Source: Alphaproteobacteria bacterium
GTDB taxonomy: Bacteria; Pseudomonadota; Alphaproteobacteria; Thalassobaculales; Thalassobaculaceae
NCBI GenBank assembly: GCA_028822575.1
Contig: JAPKDN010000166.1
Coordinates: forward strand, 1-7,169
Direction of reading: 5' to 3'
DNA length: 7,169 bases
Shown here: positions 1 through 5,358 of the stretch, one piece after another
Layout: each line of letters begins with the position of its first letter
Position numbering within the stretch: the stretch's first letter is position 1
Program-made: the position numbers and the translations under genes
The notes under the pieces: generated by a model
Databases searched by the model: none
Seen by the model: only the letters and a program-made list of their open reading frames with translations
What the model was told of the DNA's origin: nothing

Positions 1-822
1 GCGAGAAGCGTCGCCGATGCGCCGGCACTTTTGTCGGCGATCGCTGGCGATGACCCGGCGGATCCGGTAACGACAGTGGCGGCGACGCATGATTTCACCA
101 GATGGCTCGGCTCGGGCGGTCTTCGTGGCAAGCGGATAGGGATAGCGAGATCCTACGCCAGTTTTCATGAGCGGGTCGACGCCGTGTTTGAAACTGTCTT
201 GTCCGCCTTGGCCGATGCCGGGGCGACTCTGGTTGATGAAGTGGCGCTTCCAACCCGCGATGAGATCCGCCCCCATGAGCTGATCGTGATGCTGACCGAG
301 TTCAAGGTTGGCTTGAACGCCTATCTGGCATCATTGGGACCGGGGACGCCGGTACGCACATTGGCCGACGTGATCGCCTTCAACGATGCTCATGCAGATA
401 GAACGATGCCTTATTTTGGCCAGGAGATTTTGCTTCAGGCGGAGGAGACGGATGGTCTGGAGGACCGTGTCTATCAAACCGCGCTTGCTGTCAGCCGGCG
501 TCTGACCCGCGACGATGGGATCGACAAGGCGATGCATGAACAAGCCTTGGACGCCCTGGTCGCGCCGACATCGGCGGCGCCATGGGCGATTGATCTGGTC
601 AATGGGGACAATCGCATTGGCGGCGGAAGTTCCGGCCTGGCCGCCGTCTCCGGCTATGCCAGCATCACCGTGCCGATGGGCTATGTGAGCGGCCTTCCGG
701 TCGGTCTGTCCTTCATCGGCGGCGCCTGGAGCGATGGGCCGCTAATCGCCATGGCCCATGCGTTCGAGCAAACCCTGCAAGCGAGGGTGCCACCGGTGCC
801 GGCCCGTCCTTTCCTTTTGTGA
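1..822 (+). CDS. Amidase signature family enzyme, C-terminal part (5' truncated)
   Basis: The reading frame is open from the first base, so the gene begins before the window; the TTG at 31 is not a real start, because the residues before it (ARSVADAPALL) are the usual amidase stretch following the catalytic core. About 273 residues are present, against roughly 470-510 for a whole enzyme. The Ser-cisSer-Lys triad and the Gly/Ser-rich signature lie upstream and cannot be checked. Visible family features are GLRGKRIGIAR, the mid-region DALVAPTSAAPWAIDL, and the C-terminal GYASITVPMGYVSGLPVGLSF block that packs against the active site. Such enzymes hydrolyse an amide to acid and ammonia in the cytoplasm; the substrate cannot be told from this part. 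It does not look like GatA, as the C-terminal half matches stand-alone amidases better. Its TGA directly abuts the stop of the convergent gene on the other strand, with no terminator between them. Confidence 0.9.
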   Translation, partial: ARSVADAPALLSAIAGDDPADPVTTVAATHDFTRWLGSGGLRGKRIGIARSYASFHERVDAVFETVLSALADAGATLVDEVALPTRDEIRPHELIVMLTEFKVGLNAYLASLGPGTPVRTLADVIAFNDAHADRTMPYFGQEILLQAEETDGLEDRVYQTALAVSRRLTRDDGIDKAMHEQALDALVAPTSAAPWAIDLVNGDNRIGGGSSGLAAVSGYASITVPMGYVSGLPVGLSFIGGAWSDGPLIAMAHAFEQTLQARVPPVPARPFLL

Positions 823-1596
823 TCAACCCGTTCGGTTGGCCAACAACAGATCCTTGTCCACGGCAATCCAAAGCGCCCGGGCAATCGCTAAGGTCTCGCC
901 GGCGGCATCGCGCAGCACGCCATCGGCGGTGATCTTGCGACCCTCCCGGCCGATCAGCTTGACGACCAGGACACAAGGCTCGCCCACTTGCGGACGGCGG
1001 TCGATCCGCACCGCGATCCGGCCGAGCAGCATCGATTGGTTCGATCCGCCCCCATGTCCGTCGGGCTTCAGCGCGGTGTAACCGGTCGGACAGTCCAGCG
1101 CCGACCACAGGAATTCCGTCGCCACGAGGCCATCGTTATCGGCGAAGCTTTCGTCCGGTGTCCAGTCCGCAGCCAACGGGCCTTCCCATTTGGTGTCATT
1201 TGGGTCGATCGGACCGGCGAAGACCCTGAGGCCGTCTCCATGTTCTCGCCCGGGCCCGCAAACGAAACATTCCGGCAGCACATGCCTGTCCGGCCCGATA
1301 CTCCGGGCCGTCGCCGCCTTCGCCTCGACCAAGGTGGCCTGGGGTAGGAGATCGATATCGGCGACGAAGGGGCGGGCGGACGCGACGAGGGTCATGCCGT
1401 CCATCATCGTAGCCTCGCCGTCATCGGTCTTGATCAGACTCAGCGGTCGGCCAAGCGGTGTCGGCGCGCGCAGGGTGACCTCGGCGGCCTCGGCCATTCC
1501 CGCGCGCCGCGCCAGCAACCCCGAGACGTAGCCGCCATTGCCGGAATGTGGCGGGCCACGAAACCGATAATCAACCTCGATTTGCATACCATCCAT
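823..1596 (-). CDS. Uncharacterised double-hotdog, thioesterase-like protein with CxxC motif
   Basis: The protein is 257 residues from the ATG at 1596, chosen because GGAG sits 6 bases upstream of it. The open frame continues to an ATG at 1779, but that start would overlap the divergent VOC gene and adds unconvincing sequence. Residues 11-29 (RFRGPPHSGNGGYVSGLLA) look like the wet loop and central helix of a first hotdog domain. Residues 160-175 (EFLWSALDCPTGYTAL) look like the helix of a second. The C-terminal run GRKITADGVLRDAAGETLAIA is typical of thioesterase strands. Between them is ECFVCGPGREHGDGLRVF (109-126), with C110 and C113 flanked by H105 and H119, which could bind a metal. There is no signal peptide or membrane segment. 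Acyl-CoA thioester hydrolysis or binding is inferred from fold resemblance and acyl-CoA neighbours only. I recall similar proteins only as hypothetical ones. Confidence 0.8.
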   Translation of the reverse strand: MDGMQIEVDYRFRGPPHSGNGGYVSGLLARRAGMAEAAEVTLRAPTPLGRPLSLIKTDDGEATMMDGMTLVASARPFVADIDLLPQATLVEAKAATARSIGPDRHVLPECFVCGPGREHGDGLRVFAGPIDPNDTKWEGPLAADWTPDESFADNDGLVATEFLWSALDCPTGYTALKPDGHGGGSNQSMLLGRIAVRIDRRPQVGEPCVLVVKLIGREGRKITADGVLRDAAGETLAIARALWIAVDKDLLLANRTG

Positions 1597-1602
1597 CTCG
1601 CG

Positions 1603-1606
1603 CTCC
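1603..1606 (-). promoter_or_regulatory. Ribosome binding site of the hotdog-like gene
   Basis: GGAG on the minus strand, 6 bases before the ATG at 1596. It decides the start: the upstream in-frame ATG at 1623 has no comparable site, and the ATG at 1779 lies inside the divergent gene. Confidence 0.6.
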
Positions 1607-1654
1607 GGGTAAAATTGCGTCATGTTGGGCCCTGTAAAGCACCACGGCGCCAGC

Positions 1655-1658
1655 GGAG
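1655..1658 (+). promoter_or_regulatory. Ribosome binding site of the VOC gene
   Basis: GGAG, 7 bases before the ATG at 1666. It fixes the start there rather than at the earlier in-frame ATG at 1546, which would lie inside the divergent gene and add 40 residues with no VOC character. Confidence 0.65.
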
Positions 1659-1665
1659 TAAAGTG

Positions 1666-2067
1666 ATGATCGATCGGATAGACCATGTGGTTCTGAACTG
1701 TGAGGATGTGGAAGCGACGGCGATCTGGTACGAGCGGGTGATGGGCTTCGAGCGCGAGGAGTTTTTCGGGCCGATCCATCGGATCGCGCTGAAATTCGGG
1801 CGCGCCAAGATCAACCTGCGCCCAGTCGGAGCCGAGAATTGGGTCACCGGCGCGGTCGAGGCTCCGGGCGCCCTAGATCTGTGCTTTATCACCGAGGGTG
1901 GAATTGCCCCCGTGATCGAGAAACTAAAAGCCGAGGGCGTGGAAATCATCCGAGGTCCGGGGCCGCAACAGGGCGCGCTGGGACCGATAACATCGGTCTA
2001 TTTCCGAGATCCGAGCGGGAACCTGCTGGAGATCGCGTCCTATGACCCCAAGGACGCGGCCGGATGA
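1666..2067 (+). CDS. VOC-superfamily (glyoxalase/dioxygenase fold) protein, GLOD5-like
   Basis: A 133-residue single-chain VOC protein with two beta-alpha-beta-beta-beta modules. The start MIDRIDHVVLNCEDVEATAIWY is the classic first strand and helix with metal-ligand candidate H7; WYERVMGF (21-28) follows. The second module begins at LDLCFITE (70-77), and the protein ends with VYFRDPSGNLLEIASY, carrying the expected glutamate E122. The closest pattern I recall is the GLOD5/'VOC family virulence protein' group (KINLH, DLCFIT, GP..SVYFRDP.GNL.E). Here the usual histidine after KINL is R52, so the metal site may differ. Substrate and reaction are unknown; members range from isomerases and lyases to dioxygenases and drug-binding proteins. 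It is not a good match to methylmalonyl-CoA epimerase despite the nearby PccA. It is transcribed divergently from the hotdog-like gene, and probably alone, since a gene-free stretch with a terminator-like stem follows. Confidence 0.9.
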   Translation: MIDRIDHVVLNCEDVEATAIWYERVMGFEREEFFGPIHRIALKFGRAKINLRPVGAENWVTGAVEAPGALDLCFITEGGIAPVIEKLKAEGVEIIRGPGPQQGALGPITSVYFRDPSGNLLEIASYDPKDAAG

Positions 2068-2150
2068 TTTTCTTGTGCTGGTATTCCGCATAGGGTCGCC
2101 TGGACAGAAGCGCGTGTGGTTCGCGGGCACCGTCGGATGGGAATATTTGC

Positions 2151-2272
2151 CGTCGCGCCAGCGAAAGCTGGTGCTCTTGCTCCGGTTCATGATCCACCTG
2201 ACTGTTTTAAAGCCACCCGCGATCTTCCGGATGGCACGGGTGGCTTTAACCTCAGCTTTCGCTGGCGTGACG
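2151..2272. repeat. Composite inverted-repeat element (dispersed palindrome type)
   Basis: Outer arms CGTCGCGCCAGCGAAAGCTG (2151-2170) and CAGCTTTCGCTGGCGTGACG (2253-2272) are complementary at 19 of 20 positions. Inside them sits a second perfect 13-base inverted repeat (2207-2219 and 2237-2249). The left outer arm can also fold alone: 2155-2162 pairs with 2167-2174 around a GAAA tetraloop, an 8-base-pair stem with one G-T pair. The CCAGCGAAAGCTGG core resembles repeats found in many copies between genes in proteobacteria (from memory). The two halves are asymmetric, with 36 bases between arms on the left and 3 on the right. Confidence 0.7.
2207..2249. terminator. Terminator-like stem-loop after the VOC gene
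   Basis: TTAAAGCCACCCG (2207-2219) pairs perfectly with CGGGTGGCTTTAA (2237-2249) over a 17-base loop. A GC-rich stem ending in CTTT on one strand and mirrored on the other is the shape of a bidirectional Rho-independent terminator, but the T run is only three bases, so it may be weak. It lies 139 bases beyond the VOC stop, inside the larger inverted repeat. Confidence 0.45.
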
Positions 2273-2387
2273 GTTGTGTGGGGGCGTTTGCCGGTGGTTT
2301 CTCTAGCGGTGGCGAGACGCGCGATCGACGTCCGTTATCATCGCGACAGTGATCGAATGGGCTGGCGCTCTCGTGGCGCCCAAATTT

Positions 2388-2415
2388 CCCGTGCACGGGG
2401 TTGGCGCTTGCGCCA
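2388..2415. promoter_or_regulatory. Pair of short perfect palindromes upstream of the solute-binding protein gene
   Basis: CCCGTGCACGGG (2388-2399) is a 12-base perfect palindrome, and TGGCGCTTGCGCCA (2402-2415) is a 14-base hairpin or dyad two bases further on. A related TGGCGC pair lies at 2363-2380. Their position 40-70 bases before the start at 2456 is where an operator could be. GC-rich DNA makes such dyads by chance, so this is only a candidate. Confidence 0.25.
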
Positions 2416-2440
2416 GGATGCGGTCAAATTTGCAACTAGA

Positions 2441-2446
2441 GGCGGA
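2441..2446 (+). promoter_or_regulatory. Ribosome binding site of the solute-binding protein gene
   Basis: GGCGGA, 9 bases before the ATG at 2456. Together with the onset of family-like sequence at that ATG, it supports this start over the in-frame ATGs at 2042, 2231 and others upstream. Confidence 0.55.
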
Positions 2447-2455
2447 ACTCTCACC

Positions 2456-3184
2456 ATGTCCCCAGATGTCCTCAAGGATCTTGCACCGACCGGCGTGCTG
2501 CGCGCCGCGATCAACATGTCCAATTTCCTGCTGGTCACCGGTCGCGCCGAAAATGGCGATCCTGACGGTGTCTCGCCGGATATGGCGCGGGAGTTGGCGA
2601 ACCGACTGGGTGTCGAGCTGAAACTGATGCAATACAAGACCCCGGGAGAGGTCGCGGATGACGCCGGCACCGGCACCTGGGACATCGGTAATATCGGCGC
2701 CGAGCCACAGCGGGCCGAGAAGATCGATTTCACCGCCGCTTATGCCGAGATCCAGGCGACCTACATGGTCCCCGCCGGATCGCCGCTACAGAACATCGAG
2801 GACGTCGACAAGGCGGGCATCCGGATCGCCGTATCCGCCCGCAGCGCCTATGATTTGTGGCTGGAGCGGAACATCAAACACGCCGAGTTGGTGCGCACGC
2901 AAGGCCTGGACGCCTCTTTCGAACTGTTCGTGAACGAGAAGTTCGACGCGCTCGCTGGCCTGCGCCCAAAGTTAAGCACCGATATCGAGAAACTTCCGGG
3001 CGCTCGCATCCTGGATGGCCAATTCACCGCCGTCCAGCAAGCCATGGGTTGCACTCGTGGCCACGATGCCGGCGCGGCCTATTTAAAGAAATTCGTAGAA
3101 GAAATGAAAGCTTCGGGCTTCGTCGCCGCCTCAATTGAGAAACACGGCACGACTGGCCGTCTCTCTGTCGCTCCACCGGCCTGA
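2456..3184 (+). CDS. Family-3 solute-binding (SBP_bac_3) domain protein without signal peptide
   Basis: The protein has 242 residues. LAPTGVLRAAINMSNFLLV (9-27) is the first strand of lobe 1. GVSPDMARELANRLGVELKLM (38-58) is the usual helix-strand, and NIGAEPQRAEKIDFTAAYAEIQATYMV (79-105) is the strongly conserved 'R..K.dFt..Y' block followed by the hinge strand. KAGIRIAVSARSAYDLWLERNI begins lobe 2, and FDALAGLRPKL matches the lobe 2 'DA...' segment. This fold binds amino acids or small organic acids for ABC importers. Here the conserved domain begins directly at the start codon: there is no hydrophobic export signal or lipobox, so the product should be cytoplasmic. No permease or ATPase gene is in the window. 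I recall similar signal-less proteins in other alpha- and betaproteobacteria, where the role is unclear; a sensor or enzyme role (cyclohexadienyl dehydratases share the fold) is possible. The hydratase-family gene follows after 53 bases. Confidence 0.85.
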   Translation: MSPDVLKDLAPTGVLRAAINMSNFLLVTGRAENGDPDGVSPDMARELANRLGVELKLMQYKTPGEVADDAGTGTWDIGNIGAEPQRAEKIDFTAAYAEIQATYMVPAGSPLQNIEDVDKAGIRIAVSARSAYDLWLERNIKHAELVRTQGLDASFELFVNEKFDALAGLRPKLSTDIEKLPGARILDGQFTAVQQAMGCTRGHDAGAAYLKKFVEEMKASGFVAASIEKHGTTGRLSVAPPA

Positions 3185-3224
3185 TCAGTCTCGATATTCG
3201 CACGTCTTAGCCCGCCCTTTCTCC

Positions 3225-3229
3225 GGGAG
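3225..3229 (+). promoter_or_regulatory. Ribosome binding site of the hydratase-family gene
   Basis: GGGAG, 8 bases before the GTG at 3238. It supports the GTG start over the adjacent in-frame TTG at 3235. Confidence 0.6.
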
Positions 3230-3237
3230 TTGTCCTT

Positions 3238-4023
3238 GTGACCGATATCTCGAACCTCCAGACCGTCAAGGTTGCCATCGCCGACTTTATCGCCGTCGTG
3301 ACCATGGATAACCCGCCGGTCAACGCTCAGAACCAGCAGTTCCACGAAGACATGATGTTGGTTTTCGATGTGTTGAGTGATCGAGCCGATGTGCGCTCGG
3401 TGGTCCTGACCGGGGCCGGTAAGTGTTTTTCCGCTGGTGCTGATATCAAGGGCCGGGCAGGCCAAGAACGGGCCGAAGGTGACCATTGGCAGCACAGCCG
3501 CCGGGCACGGGAGTGCTTTCACGCGATTATGGAATGCCGCAAGCCGGTGATCGCGGCGATCAACGGCCCCGCCCTTGGTGCGGGCCTCGCGGTCGCAGCG
3601 TCCTGCGATATTCTTCTGGCCGCCGAAGAGGCGCGTCTGGGCTTGCCGGAGATCAATGTCGGTCTGCTTGGTGGTGGCCGGCACGCAATGCGCCTGTTCG
3701 GGCATTCCAAGACCCGACGTCTGATGCTGACCGGCCAGCGTTTGACCGGCGCGGATCTGTATCGCCTTGGCGTGGTCGAGGAATGCGTGCCGGGTGACAA
3801 GCTGATGGAGGTCGCCATGGAACTGGCGGCGGAGTTGGCAGCCAAAAGCCCAATCGCCATCGGTCTGGCCAAGGAGACCCTGAACGCGATCGAGGAATCA
3901 TCGCTGCGTGACGGTTATCGCTATGAGCAAAACAAGACCAGCGAGCTGTCGAAATACGAGGACAGCAAGGAAGCCATGCTCGCTTTCTCGGAAAAACGGG
4001 CACCGGTGTTCAAGGGACGGTGA
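3238..4023 (+). CDS. Enoyl-CoA hydratase/isomerase (crotonase) family protein
   Basis: A 261-residue protein of normal family length, starting at GTG with a good ribosome binding site. The first oxyanion-hole segment is KCFSAGADIKG (62-72). The second is AAINGPALGAGLAVAASCDILLA (106-128). LGLPEINVGLLGG (134-146) carries E138, equivalent to the second catalytic glutamate of rat crotonase (E164). The position of the first catalytic glutamate (E144 in GGGCEL) is A118 here. A canonical hydratase needs both, so isomerase, hydrolase or another crotonase-fold reaction is as likely as hydration. The C-terminal helices (KSPIAIGLAKETLNAIEE, then AFSEKRAPVFKGR) complete the trimer-forming part. It acts on acyl-CoA thioesters in the cytoplasm; the substrate is not known. 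It lies 53 bases after the solute-binding gene on the same strand with no terminator between, so co-transcription is plausible. It ends ahead of a palindromic repeat facing a convergent gene. Confidence 0.92.
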   Translation: MTDISNLQTVKVAIADFIAVVTMDNPPVNAQNQQFHEDMMLVFDVLSDRADVRSVVLTGAGKCFSAGADIKGRAGQERAEGDHWQHSRRARECFHAIMECRKPVIAAINGPALGAGLAVAASCDILLAAEEARLGLPEINVGLLGGGRHAMRLFGHSKTRRLMLTGQRLTGADLYRLGVVEECVPGDKLMEVAMELAAELAAKSPIAIGLAKETLNAIEESSLRDGYRYEQNKTSELSKYEDSKEAMLAFSEKRAPVFKGR

Positions 4024-4060
4024 GGGCGCGGGGGCGATGGTGGGTCAATTTATTGTCGGA

Positions 4061-4190
4061 CGAGACCCTTAGAGACGCGGGAACCGACGCTCCTCAGGGT
4101 GAGTGTCGTTGTTGGTGGTATTAATCCTCAGGAAAAAAACATCACTCTCACCCTGAGGAGGCGCGCTTGCGCCGTCTCGAAGGGGCTTGC
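4061..4190. repeat. Palindromic intergenic element (CCTGAGGAG...GTCTCGAAGG type)
   Basis: CTCCTCAGGGTGAG (4090-4103) and CTCACCCTGAGGAG (4147-4160) are perfect 14-base inverted arms. Outside them the complementarity continues imperfectly: CCCTT-GAGACG on the left against GTCTCGAAGGG on the right. The right half contains its own small hairpin, GGCGC-GCTT-GCGCC (4160-4173). The spacer holds a third CCTCAGG at 4126-4132, next to a run of seven A, which can pair with the right arm instead. This motif family is, from memory, dispersed between genes in many alphaproteobacteria. It separates two convergent genes, and folded RNA from either strand may end transcription or protect 3' ends. No other terminator is seen in 4024-4244. 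Confidence 0.75.
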
Positions 4191-4244
4191 CAGGACATGA
4201 GCGCGATGTGTTGCTATTGTAACCACACCGATGATTAATTCCCC

Positions 4245-5183
4245 TTAAAACTCAATCACCAATCGCCCCCGAGTCCCGCCTGCTTCCAGCCGCGCGTGAG
4301 CCTCGCTGGCGCGTTCGGGCGAAAAGGTATCCGCCACTCTCAGTGTAACCGCCCCCGACTCGGCCAAGATGCGGAGCCTGTCGAGTTTCTCCCACTCACA
4401 ATCATAGTTGCGCACGAAAGTGGTGGTGAAATTAATCCCGCGTTGCGCCTCGCCCATAAAGCCGCGCACTGCCGTGAAACCACCACCGTCACGGACAGCC
4501 GGAATGACCGCCTCGTTCTGAACCGCGCCGTCGGCGAGACCATCCACGCCATCGGGGAAGTGTTCGAGAATGCGCGCCGCTACATCATCGCCTCGGCGAA
4601 CCACGATATCGGCGCCCAATGACTTCACGAGCGCATCGTCAGCCTCGGACGCATCGGCGATAACCGCTAGTCCCTCGGTCTTGGCGAGCTGAATGACATA
4701 GCCGCCATAGGCGCCGGCGGCGCCAGTCACCGCCAGACTTTGGCCGGCGGACAACCCAAGCAGATCAAGAGATAGACGTGCCGTCAGTCCGTTCATCGGC
4801 AAGGTACAGGCCTCCACATGGCTGGTCCCTTTCGGGGCGGGTACCACCGCGCGGGCGTCGAGGACAATCTGTTCGCGATAAGCCCCGTGGGCGGCGTTGG
4901 GAACCACCATGGCCATCACCCGGTCACCTACCTTCACGCCGGTCGTTACGCCGTCGCCGATCTGATCGACGATGCCGGCGGCATCCATCCCCGGGATATA
5001 GGGCGGTGGGTCGAGCTTTTGTTGCTCCGCGCGCGCGCCGTTGCGGGCCATGACGTCGGTCGGATTGACGGCGACCGCGTAAACTTTCAGCCGGATTTGA
5101 CCGGGACCCGCTTTTACTTCCGGTACCTCGATGACTTCCAGGGCCTCGGGGCCTCCATGAACCATGATACCAACTGCGCGCAT
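4245..5183 (-). CDS. MDR-family NAD(P)H:quinone oxidoreductase-like protein
   Basis: The protein has 312 residues from the ATG at 5183, chosen for GAAAGG 8 bases upstream and because family similarity begins at [17 protein letters not shown]. Two ATGs at 5219 and 5222 are in frame but lack a ribosome binding site. Residues 1-125 form the GroES-like domain, with [14 protein letters not shown] (36-49), [10 protein letters not shown] (63-72) and [11 protein letters not shown]. The nucleotide-binding domain has [17 protein letters not shown] (152-168), the AxxGxxG loop of quinone oxidoreductase-type members, followed by LGADIVV. Zinc-ligand cysteines of true alcohol dehydrogenases are absent, so it is a zinc-free medium-chain reductase that would use NAD(P)H to reduce a quinone, enone or enoyl thioester. 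The exact substrate is unknown. The C-terminus [11 protein letters not shown] is typical. It converges with the hydratase-family gene and diverges from the carboxylase gene; no partner lies in the same transcript within the window. Confidence 0.9.
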   Translation of the reverse strand: MRAVGIMVHGGPEALEVIEVPEVKAGPGQIRLKVYAVAVNPTDVMARNGARAEQQKLDPPPYIPGMDAAGIVDQIGDGVTTGVKVGDRVMAMVVPNAAHGAYREQIVLDARAVVPAPKGTSHVEACTLPMNGLTARLSLDLLGLSAGQSLAVTGAAGAYGGYVIQLAKTEGLAVIADASEADDALVKSLGADIVVRRGDDVAARILEHFPDGVDGLADGAVQNEAVIPAVRDGGGFTAVRGFMGEAQRGINFTTTFVRNYDCEWEKLDRLRILAESGAVTLRVADTFSPERASEAHARLEAGGTRGRLVIEF

Positions 5184-5191
5184 GATCTCGG

Positions 5192-5197
5192 CCTTTC
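5192..5197 (-). promoter_or_regulatory. Ribosome binding site of the oxidoreductase gene
   Basis: GAAAGG on the minus strand, 8 bases before the ATG at 5183. It favours this start over the ATGs at 5219 and 5222. Confidence 0.6.
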
Positions 5198-5226
5198 GTC
5201 GAAGAGATGGATCGTTCATCATGGCG

Positions 5227-5232
5227 AGTATA
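5227..5232 (-). promoter_or_regulatory. Possible -10 box for the oxidoreductase gene
   Basis: TATACT on the minus strand, about 44 bases before the ATG at 5183, would put the transcript start just inside the ATGs at 5219-5222 and so fits the shorter protein. No good -35 hexamer is found at the right distance; TTGAAA lies 27 bases upstream, which is too far. The call is tentative. Confidence 0.25.
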
Positions 5233-5358
5233 GGGCGTGGGAAAGAGCAGCGAGGATGTTTTCAATAACGCCTAACATTGATCCCCAGCGTGGTCACGTA
5301 GGTTCGGGAAAGACACGAGGCTGTTGCCGTTCCACGGCCCTTCGGTTAAGCAATTCGA

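Larger units (their letters stand above)
1597..1665. promoter_or_regulatory. Divergent intergenic region between hotdog-like and VOC genes
   Basis: These 69 bases separate two divergent starts, so they should hold the promoters and any shared operator. Both Shine-Dalgarno sites lie inside. I do not see a convincing -35/-10 pair on either strand. On the minus strand TTTACA (18 bases before TTTTAC) is the nearest approach, but the second element is poor and almost touches the ribosome binding site. Tight divergent spacing suggests coordinated control, which is inference. Confidence 0.4.
2068..2455. other. Gene-free stretch with nested inverted repeats
   Basis: These 388 bases lie between the VOC stop and the solute-binding protein start. 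I find no credible gene. Open frames here translate to strings such as APAKAG and FRWRDG, which are what this kind of intergenic palindrome gives when read as protein. The left part holds the composite inverted repeat (2151-2272). The right part (2363-2415) holds several short palindromes upstream of the next gene, and must also carry that gene's promoter if it is not read through from the VOC gene. I could not fix a -35/-10 pair. Confidence 0.7.
5184..5358. promoter_or_regulatory. Divergent intergenic region between oxidoreductase and pccA
   Basis: These 175 bases hold the promoters of two divergent genes. For pccA I find no Shine-Dalgarno sequence before the ATG and no convincing sigma-70 pair; TTGCCG at 5324 with TAAGCA 17 bases later is poor. 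No strong palindrome or riboswitch-like structure was recognised. Confidence 0.35.

Noticed and set aside
1597..1779. N-terminal extension of the hotdog-like protein to the ATG at 1779
   Set aside because: It would overlap the VOC gene on the opposite strand and has no domain character. The ATG at 1596 has GGAG at the right distance.
1666..2067. Methylmalonyl-CoA epimerase, suggested by the VOC fold and nearby pccA
   Set aside because: The sequence pattern (DLCFITE, VYFRDPSGNLLEIASY) fits GLOD5-like VOC proteins, and the gene is several transcription units away from pccA.
2116..2352. Possible small gene in the intergenic stretch
   Set aside because: Its translation contains APAKAG and FRWRDG, the usual products of reading CCAGCGAAAGCTGG-type palindromes as protein.
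2231..2455. In-frame upstream extension of the solute-binding protein that looks like a signal peptide (MARVALTSAFAGVTVVWG)
   Set aside because: The hydrophobic stretch is encoded by the right half of the inverted repeat, has no ribosome binding site, and is followed by a long Arg-rich linker before the conserved domain. The ATG at 2456 has a ribosome binding site and family sequence starting at once.
4061..4190. CRISPR-like or insertion-sequence end
   Set aside because: There is only one inverted pair plus one partial copy, no regularly spaced direct repeats, and no transposase gene.
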